A stretch of DNA of 56,875 nt. It comes from Zelonia costaricensis (lineage: Eukaryota > Euglenozoa > Kinetoplastea > Trypanosomatida > Trypanosomatidae). The position numbers and the translations under genes are program-made. Shown here piece after piece: positions 38,966 to 49,600 of this stretch. The stretch's first letter is position 1, and each line of letters opens with the position of its first letter. The notes beneath the pieces were generated by a model. The model had not been told where the DNA came from. It saw nothing but the letters and a program-made list of their open reading frames with translations, and made no database searches. The stretch is from contig JASAOO010003412.1 in the NCBI GenBank assembly GCA_030849075.1, positions 1 through 56,875 of the forward strand, given 5' to 3'.

Positions 38966-40579
38966 TCAGCTCTCCATCACCTCGGCGCTCTGCCGCCTCA
39001 CCCTGGTGGGGTGGAGAGGGAGGGAGGGAGGGGGGGGGGCGCGTGCTGCGAGCCGCATGTGCGTCTCGATGGCGGAAAGCCACCAGAACGCGCACTCGTT
39101 CGTGTCCAGGACAACGCGCACCGGACCTCGGATCGCAAACACAGGCACGGCGTCCCATTGTGCGGTCAACCCGGTGCCGTCGTCATTGCACTGTAGCGGT
39201 GCAACCGATGTGGCGGCACGCTGCGTGAACGGGTCGGTGGGGTGCACCACGGAGGCCGCTCTCGCCGCCAGCGTTCCAGCAGCTGCAGTAGAAGCCTGTG
39301 GCGCCTGTCGCATCGCATCGGTGAGCACGTTGCTGCGGCTGGACGCCCACTGCGCCGCCTCCGCAGCCGACAGGTAGCGCGTGCTGGGCGGCAACGCGCC
39401 GACCACACTGAGCTCCTCGCGGGCCGCCTCCAGCGTCAACGGTGCCTCGCTTCCGGGCAAAAGCACATAGCACGGCGACGGCCTCCATTCCGGTGACGTC
39501 GTGAAGGACGCGTTGTCTTCCGCCAACCCGCGGTGCGCCACCTCATGCGCAGGCGGTGCGGAATCACAACGGCGGCACGCCACCGCCGCCGCCCACGTGG
39601 CGCGCCGGACGACGTCATCGTCTCGCTCCAACGCGTGCCGCACCACGCCGTCGACGTCGGCGAAGGCCAGAGAGCCGATGCACACGACGTAGTCGTTCAC
39701 GCTGCACGGGACATCATCGATGCTCTCGGTTGATGAAGCCTCTGTAGCGCATCCGGCCCCAGGCACCGCCTCGCCGCGGGCGTTTGCGAACGCAGCATCG
39801 ACGGCGCAATGTGCGTCAGCGGCGCCTCCGTGTGCGCGTGCTGCTGCTGCCCGCGCGCTGCTGTCTGAGCCGCAATCGCGCGTGTCCGTGTTGGCGCTGT
39901 GCGTCCCCGCCGCTGGCCAACACGCCGCGTGAGCCACGTCGAGCCACGCAGCACTTCGGTTGAGCGCAGGCCGTGGGCGCAGCACGCACACCATGCCCGT
40001 ACCATCCGAAACCCACACGAGGTCGTGCGGCGCGGCGCCACACGCCGAGGCTGCTGCGGCCGCTGCGCTGCCGTTGGAGTAGGCATCCACGCAGCGCACC
40101 ACGCGACCGCACAGCAGCACGCGATGGCACGGCATCCCATCTAGGGCGATGGTGTTCGCCCCCAGACGTGCTGCGTGCACGGCGTGGGGCACGCTGCGAC
40201 GCACGCCACCCACTGAGTAGGCAAGCCCGCGATCGACTTCACACGCGTTGTGCTCCACAAAGGGGTCTCTAGACGCTCCACTTAAGCCCAACACCGCACG
40301 CGCCAGCTGGCGCGCTGTGACGGGCCGTGGGGCGCGGTTGCGAGCTGCAGGGCTGCGTGACCGCTCGTTTGCAGCGCAGTCCTCCGCAGCGGGCACGACG
40401 GCACTGCCGTGGTCGTCACGCAGGGCATCTGGAGGTGCACATGGCCACTGCTGATCTCGTCTCTGACGTTGCGACCCCACCGACTCCACGAGACGCAGCG
40501 GCGCAGAGCTCGCCACGGCCGGGGCGCTCGCCGCCGCTGGTGTGCCTTGAGAGAGAAGAAATGAAGCCGCGCAGCGCAT
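38966..40579 (-). CDS. Protein with candidate RPA32/STN1-type OB fold
   Basis: A 537-residue protein starting at the ATG at 40579 (MRCAASFLLS). The region upstream is repeat-rich and the OB-like segments all lie downstream. Residues 1-90 are Ala/Arg/Ser-rich. From about 100 the sequence becomes ordered. PCHRVLLCGRVVRCVDAYSNG near 150 followed by HDLVWVSDGTGMVCVL looks like OB strands 1-3 of the RPA32/STN1 class (VxxVGxV...YxxDDGTG). About 100 residues later SVNDYVVCIGSLAFADVDG near 290 resembles the strand where RPA32 reads YVxVxGxL. An Ala-rich loop interrupts the fold. The C-terminal third (FAIRGPVRVVLDTNECAFWWLSAIETH) is conserved-looking but unassigned. If correct it would bind single-stranded DNA or a partner OB protein. 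The match is by eye and weak at fold level. Confidence 0.78.
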   Translation of the reverse strand: MRCAASFLLSQGTPAAASAPAVASSAPLRLVESVGSQRQRRDQQWPCAPPDALRDDHGSAVVPAAEDCAANERSRSPAARNRAPRPVTARQLARAVLGLSGASRDPFVEHNACEVDRGLAYSVGGVRRSVPHAVHAARLGANTIALDGMPCHRVLLCGRVVRCVDAYSNGSAAAAAASACGAAPHDLVWVSDGTGMVCVLRPRPALNRSAAWLDVAHAACWPAAGTHSANTDTRDCGSDSSARAAAARAHGGAADAHCAVDAAFANARGEAVPGAGCATEASSTESIDDVPCSVNDYVVCIGSLAFADVDGVVRHALERDDDVVRRATWAAAVACRRCDSAPPAHEVAHRGLAEDNASFTTSPEWRPSPCYVLLPGSEAPLTLEAAREELSVVGALPPSTRYLSAAEAAQWASSRSNVLTDAMRQAPQASTAAAGTLAARAASVVHPTDPFTQRAATSVAPLQCNDDGTGLTAQWDAVPVFAIRGPVRVVLDTNECAFWWLSAIETHMRLAARAPPPPSLPLHPTRVRRQSAEVMES

Positions 40580-40704
40580 TCGGAACAGCACAGTGGCTGC
40601 TGCTGCTGAGCGTCGTGGCCTGATGTGAGTGCGTGAGTGTGCGCGTGTGTGTGTGTGTGTGTGTGTGCGAGCGTGTGTGTGGACAAGCCGCGGACGGAGT
40701 GCGT

Positions 40705-40732
40705 CTGAGGTAAGGAGAATTGGGGGGAGCGG
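40705..40732 (-). promoter_or_regulatory. Candidate trans-splice acceptor for the OB-fold gene
   Basis: Minus-strand CTCCCCCCAATTCTCCTTACCTCAG is a textbook polypyrimidine-AG with AG at 40706-40705, about 126 nt upstream of the ATG. Confidence 0.45.
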
Positions 40733-43396
40733 CCAGATGGTGTGTCGATGCGCAGCAGGGGGGGAGGGAGGAAAAAGTGCGAGGCAACAGCAGGGACGCC
40801 GGTGTTGGCGGAGGCGGTGAGAACGTGAGAGAGGGCAGCCCCTCCTTTTTTCTTTCCCGTCCCGCACGCGCTTGCACGACGAAGTAGTCGCGGCTGCAGT
40901 CGAGAAGCCTCACTCAGGTCCCGCGGCGGCGGCGACAAGAGGAAGGGGGGAAAGAAAAAAAAAAAGCGGACAACAAGGGAGCTGCACGCGCGGACGGGTC
41001 ATGGTGTTGCCACGAGAGAGACAAGCGACTGGTGCGAGATGGTGGGCACAGCGAGCCACTTCGTCGGCACGTGTGCGCACACCCCTCTGCTCCTCACAGT
41101 CCGCCTCCATGCCCCGTGCCTCTTAACCCCTCCCCTTCACAGAAAGAGAGAGGCCTACCCCATCCTCCCCATTCGAAGAAGGAGGGCGTGAAGACGTTGT
41201 CACGGAGGTGCCCAATGGGAAGCGGTGCGCCACCCTGCCCCCTCCCCCCACTCTGTGCCCACCCGGTGCCTGCTGCTGCATCCCACACACAAGGGCACGC
41301 AAGCACACAGACACGCACACACACACAGCAACAGTGGTCTTCGTTTACGCCACGTTCCGGCCAAGTCTTCTGCTGCGAAGCGTCGCCGTTTTGCCTTTCT
41401 TCTTCTTTTTCGGTTATTTGTGCCTGCGCATGAAGATGCGTTTGTGATTTCTGCGGAGCATGTGAAGTTCGAGGGCAAAAAAGAGGGGCAAACCGAAAAG
41501 AAAAAAAAGTGGAAACGAGAAAACGGAGATCAGCACACGCCTGCAAGGGTTGAAGCACAACGCACGGCGAACAACAATGGGCAAGCATGGAAGAAAACAA
41601 AAGAGAGGCAGGGGGGCGGGGCGGGGGACATCAAAGAGGAAGCGTTGTGCCGGGGGGGGGGGGGCATATCTCGACAAGCAACAGGCGAGGTCAAAACTTG
41701 AAAACAAAGACAAGACACGAAAAAAAGACCATAAAGCCCGAAGAAGACGAGAGTGAGGAAAACGACATCACCCAAAATACTCAAAACACTACACGTAAAA
41801 ACGGGGGGAAGAAGAAGGAAGGAGGTGAGGGGTGGAGCAACGATCTGCAGAGCAGGCCAGGGAGACACGAGAACCTCCCCTCCCCCCAAAACGGACCGAA
41901 ATCGAACACGGAGCCGGAAGCGCGTACAGGCGCGTCACGGGACGGCGAGAAACGGGGGGACGGATAGAGGGGGAGGGGAGAAAGATGGCGACGCGGGCGG
42001 GTGGGGAAGGGCGCGGCGAAATGTACTACAGACATGTACACGGATGTAGACACACACACAGACACACAGTGATGAGGGGGTGGGGAGGGGGATCACTCGA
42101 AGCACGCAGTAGATCACAGACGTGAGAGCGAGGGAGAGCACGTATACACACACAGAGACACGGAGAAGCCCCGGTGGAACTTGAGGGAGAGGGGGGAGAG
42201 AGAGGCGAAGCCGGCAGCATAGCTCGCTCACGGTCGACGGCCGGTCGCGCAGACAGTGTTTGCGAAAGACAAGAGCAAATCCAAAGAAAAAGAACACAAG
42301 AAAATGACGATGAGCGGTAGGACGAGGCCGCTGCAGGCCTCAGCGCTCACACACAGAGCAAGCCAGATAAAGAGGGGGAAAGAAGGGGGGAAGGGGGGCC
42401 TGGGGCGAAAGGAGAAGCGCAGACCAGAGGCAGGGGAAGAAGAGGGCAGCATCGAAGCATACAATCGAGTAACATCATCGCCACTTACACAGACAAAGTC
42501 AGAATCCACGCATGCATGCACGCTGACGCAAGCACGCGTGAGCATTACGCAGCCAAAGGGGCACACCCACGCTAGGACGCACGCACACAAACACAACCAA
42601 CCAAAACGGCACACACACACACACACAAACACACACAAACACATGGCAATCTCGATCTCTGGACGCGACTGCTGGGGTGATGGAAGGAAGCTTCGCGGTA
42701 TTTTTTCTGATTCTATTGTTCTGTTTGCTCCTCCCGCTTTCCCAGCATCTATACAGGTGCCGCCGAGCCACGAGCTTGAGTATGCTGTGAGTCTTCAAAG
42801 GGACGCATGCGCGTACGAGCACACATACGCGTGTACGTGTGTGTGTGGGGGGGGGGGTGTTTGTGTGTGAAAGGAGGGTAAGGGGGATGAGTGTCGGACA
42901 GATAAAGGGAGTCGGGAAAGAGAAGAAAAAAAGGAGAATGCCCTTGGTGGGGGTGTGTGCGTGTTGGTCCGTCTTCGCAGATGTGCGCCGCTGCGCAAAT
43001 AGCAAAACAAGAAAAGAAGCCAAAAGAAAAAAGGGAAGGGAGAGGTGGTGGCACTACAGGCAGGAAAACAGAGAAAAGAAAAAAAAAGAGCTCGGAACAA
43101 CGTTATAGTAGAGGGGGTGGTGGGGCGGCGGTGAATGGTGGCAGGGGAGTCTTGGGAAAGGACGCTTCCACACGCAAGAACGCTTGAAAAGAAGGCGGGG
43201 GGAAGGGAGGGAGTCCATGCCATCAGCACGACAACGCAACCGACCTTCCCACCCCACCCAACCACCCGTCCCGTGTGCCGATCAAAGCGCGCCGAAGTCT
43301 GATCTGTGACAGTGATACTTGCGCGCACCCCGCCCGACGCACCAGGCTGTCCGGGGGGAGAGAGGCGAAGGCAGCGCGCGGGTCGCGGTGACGAGA

Positions 43397-43434
43397 CCTC
43401 CGCACAACGGGCCTCTAGCGGCGTTGTGCGGAGG
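43397..43434. repeat. 13-bp perfect inverted repeat (hairpin)
   Basis: Left arm CCTCCGCACAACG at 43397-43409 and right arm CGTTGTGCGGAGG at 43422-43434 are exact reverse complements with a 12-nt loop. It lies in mixed-composition sequence just left of a reversal of purine/pyrimidine bias. Confidence 0.9.
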
Positions 43435-43607
43435 CGGTGGCGGTTCACTTGACAGACACGACAGGCAAGAGGGGGTGGGGAGAGAGGGCGGAAGGGGCGG
43501 GGAGGTTCGTCAGAAGTGTGCACTGCCGGAAAAAAAAAAACGAAAACGAAGAAGCAAGAGAAGAGGAGGCGTGCCATGGAAGGGCCGGCATTTGGCTCTT
43601 CATTGAC

Positions 43608-43619
43608 GGTGCCGGCACC
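43608..43619. repeat. 12-bp palindrome
   Basis: GGTGCCGGCACC is a perfect palindrome, 174 bp to the right of the hairpin and immediately before the plus-strand T/C-rich tract. Confidence 0.85.
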
Positions 43620-46600
43620 ATCGATGATCGTTTGCATTGACTCCTTTTTTTTTTTTTAGTTCTTCTCTTCTCATCTTGCTCGTCTCTTTCTCTCGTTCTC
43701 TTTTTCTTCGTTCTTGTTTGGGTTTTTTGTTTTCACGGCAGCATCGACACCGTGCGTGTGTGAGTCTGCGCACCACCACCACCACCACCACCGCCTCTCG
43801 CGATACTTTCTGTTGCACTGAATAAACGCATTGTTGTTGTTGTTTTCTTTCCCACCCCATTGGGCAAAAAAAGGAGAAGGTCAATCCGCGCCGGGACGCC
43901 CCCTCCCCGGCCCCCACCCCTTTGTGTTTGTGGAAGCGAGCAAGCGTCCGCCAGCTCGCCTTGGTGGGTCTCTTCGGTGTGTGTCTATTGGGTGGCGCGT
44001 TGGTTGCCCTCCTGACACACACACACACACAAAAGCAACGCACCGCCCCCCTCCCCTCTCCCTCCCCTCCCCTTCCCACCCGCGTACTCACGCGAATCTG
44101 CGCTTTCCGTGTAGGTTTGTGTGTGCGCCGACACGAGGGACATGAGTGGTTGTAGTCGAGGGTAGCCGCGCTGTGGCGGGGGAAGGAGTGGGGAAGACAG
44201 AAGAGCACGAAGAGGAGACGAAAGATGGGGGGAGGGCGGAGGACTGGGTGGAGGGGTGCGCGGCCCATCACGACTGCACACTTGCGTTCTAAGGTCCACC
44301 AACCGATCGACCGTCCTCGCTCGGCTCCCCCCCCCCCTTCTATCCCCCCCCCTCCTCGCCGGCCCGCGGACCTGCACAAGTCGTGGCGATCGTTGCGCGT
44401 GTGCAGCTGCCACCTCCCTCCCCCTTCCAGTCCGTCGTCATCCCGCCGTCCCCACTCACGCCTCCATCACCCTACCCCCCGCTCCTCCTTGTCGAGCTCA
44501 CGCAACGTGGCCACTGCGAGGACACGGCGCGTCTTCTCTCATGTGTTGGCTTGCGTGCCTCCTCCCCGGCCTACTTGAGGGAGCTTCCCAACATGCAGGC
44601 GGACACCGCGAGGGGGAGGGGGTGGGGGGGGAGGCACACCGGCAAGCTGGAGGGAGGGTAGACGCGGTGAGAGAGAGGGTGGAGGGGTGTCGCGTAAAGC
44701 ACACGTGTGGGAGTGCCGTGCGGCGGAGCGCTGCCAGGCAGGAAGAGGAGGGGGAAGGGGGGGGCGGCGCCTATAAAAGAAGCTCGCGCCCGCTCCACAT
44801 GGACGGCAACACACCGCCGTGCGCGGCCGACATCACGGTCGGCGACTGCGACGTGGACCATCAAGAAAGGAGGGAGGTACGCCAACGTGTGCAACGCGCG
44901 TCACACTTGAAAAAAAAAGGTGCGCGCACAAACGTGAGATGGGGTACAGGTGCGGAGAGAGAGGGAAAAGAGGCCGAAGGAGGTTGGGGGGGGAGGTGAG
45001 GAGGTGAGGAGGTCGAGGCGGAGGGGGGGGCACAGGCCGAACTTGAGAGGGTGAGGAGAGGAGCAGTGGACACTCAGCAAGCGGTACTGAAGAGCACAAC
45101 GACACAACGGGTGAAAGCAAAGAAAAAAACGAAAAGAAAGAAAAGTGTGCACGTACACCCAAAAAAGTGAAGACGCAATTGGAGCTCCTACGCCAGCGGA
45201 TGCTTGGCCTGAGCATGAACGCGTAGGACGCACGTTGGGAGAAGAAAACTTAGAGGGAGGGGTGAGGGAGGAGTGAGGGTTGAGGTCACAGAGCACGGGG
45301 AGCGAGAAGATAGGAAAAGGGCCAGGTCAACAGACAGAGTAGAAAGCGGAGGTGCATGTGAAACCAAGATATGACGCACACACCTACACCCACACAGAGC
45401 GAGAAAGACTAGAAACACAAAAAAAAAAGGAACAGAAACAAGAGCCGCATGGGTGGGGGAGAGTGGGGGGGGGGGGAAGGGGGTGAAGAGGGCGCGTGGC
45501 GCGCGCAACAAGAAGCTGGAAGAGGACAAGAATGCAAAAACCGGAATCAAGAGGAGAGAGAACAGAAGCGATGAGACAGCGATGGGGACGACGCTCACAA
45601 GAGTCAGCAAACACACGTACACACACCCACACACGCAACGTGAGAGAGGTCGAAGGGTCACAAACAAGAATAAAGAATCACAGAGAGTGGGGGAGGAGAG
45701 AAGAGATGAACGCAGGGGGGAGAAGTCGCACGAGACGTGGAAGGCAAGCACGGTGTGGGAGGAAACACTAAAAGCACGCGAAACCACCCGAAAGAGAGAC
45801 AGGGTGGGGGTGGGCAAGACGGGGGAAGTGAGCGAAGGAAGCAAAACAGGTCGCGAATAGGAACACAAGAGGAAGAGGAGGTGGTAGAGCTTGTCACCGG
45901 CTCGGGGGAACGGGGGAGGAGGAAGAGGAGGAGGGAAGGCGGTTATTGCTGCCCTTGCCTCACGGTGGGGGGGGGAGAGATGTCGCTAAACCCGATGAAA
46001 GGTCGGAGAAGGTGGGAGGGTGAGGGAGAGAGGTGGGGGGAGGGGAAGAGCACTCGGAGGATGTAGAGTGTGAGGGGGGAGGGTGGCGGTTACACTAGGG
46101 AGGGTGGGTAAGAGGGGGCACGGACCCACCGGTAAGCGATGGGGAGGGAGGGAGGGAGGTGGATGGAGCTACACACACAAGCGACAGAATGAAGAGAACT
46201 CGGAAAGAAAAACAAAAGAGAGACGAAGTACACTCAGCGTGGTCACCAGTAAAAAAAAAAAAAGGGACACAGAGTTTAGCTAAACACCACGGCACGCGGC
46301 AGTGCGCATCTACACGTGCGCCTTCGCACACACACACACACACACACACACAAGCACAAGCACACACACACAGATCGGTTTCCATTGCGCATCTCTCCCA
46401 ACCCACTTCAAGATATGGTGTGGGAGGAGGATTGGCGAGTGGAGCGCCGAAGCGGGGGGAGAGCGGCGGCACCCGAAGCGGTGCGTGTCGTGCAGACACA
46501 GCCCTCGACGCGCTTGCCTTGTTTCACTGCTGCTTGACGCTCCGCTGCGCAAGCCCACATGTGTGTCCCTTGTGTGTGTGTGTGTGTGTTGAAAAAAGAC

Positions 46601-49600
46601 CGATCTGCGATGAGCCGACTGACGGCGAGAAAAGCGGGGCGGGGGAAGGGGAGGCAGTGCCGCGGGTGCCGGTGAGGCCTATGCGTTGGCTGACACCGAT
46701 AACCGCCCTCTTGACCCTACCCCCCCCCCTCCCCTCCCCTTCTCGCGTTCAGCACACATCAGCACAGCCACACAGACACACACGTATTAGCGGGCGATGA
46801 CAGGGGCAGAAACGCGCACAAGCGCGCAGCTTCACATGCCACGTCCTGTCCTCTTCACCCTCCATCCCCCTCCCCCTCAGTCTTTTCCTTGCTCTAGTCC
46901 ACGTCGTGAAGAGGATCGCGGAGGCACACAGGAGTGCGCATGCGTGTGTGTTGCGTGAGGGAGGGGAAGGGGGAAGGGGCAGAGAGGGCGAGGGAGGGAA
47001 TGGAGGAGGGGCGTAAATAGGAGAACAGAAAATTAAAGAGAAAGAACGCAGCGGAGGGAGGGAGAGGGGGGGAGCCAAGGCAGTAGAAACGAGAATGGAA
47101 CAACACGAAGAAGGCGTTAAAACAAGCGCACCGAATTCAAAACAAGAACGAAAACAGGCAAACATCAAACGGCACATCCGCGTGCGCATTCACGAACCCG
47201 CACGAGCGCGACTGCGCCGCCGTAGGAGAGATAGGGAGAGGAGTAAGGGGGGCGTAAAGACGGGGCGGGCGGCGACGACGTGGGGGGTGAGAGCGAAGCG
47301 CAGCAAGCACCTCAACAGAGGGAGGGGAATGCGTCGGAGGGGAAGGGGAGGGCGGCGAACAGAGAGGGAGGGGGGAAGGCCATATGAAACGCAAACAAAA
47401 GCACAAAAAGGACAAGGCCATATCAACAGTGATGAGAGAGACAAGGGGTCAAGTTTCGGAAAACGGAAACCCAAAAGAAAAGGGCGTACGTACGTATTGA
47501 TTTGAAGAATCGAGAGGGAAACAAGGAGTGTGTGTGTGAAGGTTAAGGTAAGGGAGGGAGAGGGAAAGAGAACAACGGTAAACCACCACAACAACTACTA
47601 CTACGAAAAAAAAACACTTTTTTAAGGGGAGAGGAGCGAAAGCGGCGTCCATACGCGGAAGACGGTGAATCCGGTCTGTCCATACCTTGCGCGCCGACAC
47701 CTCAGCAATGTGCATGCCTGGATTAGAGAAGATGGGACAGTAAAGAGGGGAAGAGCGGAGGGGTGGGGGAGGCAAGAAGCGGGGGAGCCGAGGGGGGAAG
47801 CGCAGGCACAGCGACATAAAAGAAGGGGGCAGCAGAAAGGAAGCCAGGCAGCGACGTCGATGCGACTGGGAGAACGGGAACAGCAAAGGGGAAAAGAAGG
47901 AGCGAAATGAAGTACCAATGGACTTATTTGGAAACAAGAAACCGAAAGGAGCAGTGAAATAGGACAGCCAAACGCGATACCCACCAACACACACACACAC
48001 ACGTACGGTAGACTCAAAAGGGAGAAAAGGAAAAAAAGAAAACGGAGGAGACGGAAGTACATCCCCAAAAAGGCACAAAAAACAGAGCAGCGAAAGTACG
48101 TCGAGGTGAGGGGAATCGACGCACTAGGTAAACAAAGGGAAAAGACCAAACAAAGCGACCCAGGCACACATACACACACACACACACACAAGCAGAGGCA
48201 CTAGCACACGCACCGCGAGCTGTGAGAGGCGACAATGTCGTTTCGCAAAAACAAAAAGTGGAAAGACGAGAGGCTGTGGGAAGGGGTGCACCTCGAGCTA
48301 AACGTGGGGTGCAAGCGTGTCTGTGTGCGTGTGCGTGTGTCGGCGTGGAGGACACGAACCCTTTCATGCCAGCGAAGCAGTTCTAAATGCTGAGACAGCG
48401 CCGGGGCAAAGAGAGGAGGGACAGGAAGCAGACAAAGAAGGTGAAGAGGAAAAAAAAAATGGGGAAGCAAAGGGAAAACAAACGCACAGAAAGACACAGC
48501 TGGGAGCTGGATGGGGAAGAGGTAGAAACGGGGAAGGGAGAAGGAAGAGGGGAGAAGTGGGGGGGGGAGGGGGGAAGGGGGGGTCACTGTCACCTAGGGT
48601 GAGGGTGAAGATGCGTACTTGTTTATAAAGCCACAGCAACAGAGGGCAGCGAAACACAAAAACAAACCCACTTCTGTCTCGCCCTTCCTTCCACTCTACT
48701 CGCCCCTTGCCGCCACCATCACCACCAGACACACACGCGGCAGCCTTTCCCCGTTCCTCACCTCGAGTCGACCTTCGGACTTGATGCATGCAAAAGCCAC
48801 ACGAGGGTCGCACAAGAAAACACACACAAAAGGAGCGTGGCGCGCATGACTGGGCGAAGGGAGGGGGGGAGGGGAGGCTGGCAGTTGTGCTGGGGGAGAG
48901 TTCAGGAGGGAGAAGGGGGAGAGGGTGGCGAGACGGTGGAAAGAAGGAGAAAAGAAAGCGGCGCAGAAGAAGCCAATGGCCAGTCGAGCACGTAAGAGCA
49001 CGTATGCGCGCCTATACTTGCATGCTGGAGGGTCGACAACCACCACGACAACAACACGGGTACCACGTCACGAACTCACTACGGGAAGGAGGGGGGGGGA
49101 AACGAAGCGGAAAAGGACGGCAAGGGTGCAGCATGGAAACAAAAGAAAAGCACGTACGAGACGCAGGAGGTGCCCTCCGAGGGGAGTAGGGGGGTCCGCT
49201 CAACGTGGAGAAAGGAGAGAGAGAGAGAGTTGTGGTAGAGCCGCAAGAGGGCAGTAGAGGTCGCGCGTACAAGAGAGAGAGAGCCATCGCGGTAGAACGC
49301 GGATGCGTGTGTGACCGGGGCGAGTGGTGAGAGGAGGAGGAGGAGGGAGGAGGAGAAGGCAGCAGCGTAGTAGAAATAAAAGAAGTGAAAGAGCGAGAGG
49401 TACAGATGGGAGGAAGTCGGGTTTGGGAGTGGGAGGAAAGGTGCGGGGGAGGGGGGTGGGAACGCGGAGCACGCTCAAAGGAACACTGGCACACAGACAG
49501 GGAGAAGGGGAACAAGCAGGAAGCGTAGTAGACGAGGCAAGAGAATGCAACACGAGCAGCTGATGCTGCATGCGCGAGAAAGGGGGAGGGGAAGCGTAGA

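Noticed and set aside
42256..42870. Plus-strand open frame of 204 codons in the gene-free region
   Set aside because: Lys/Gly/His/Thr-rich product generated by GA and CA simple sequence; no GC3 bias or domain.
44769..44779. TATAAAAG, like a metazoan TATA box
   Set aside because: Protein genes in trypanosomatids do not use TATA promoters and no gene follows; similar A/T words occur by chance elsewhere in the spacers.
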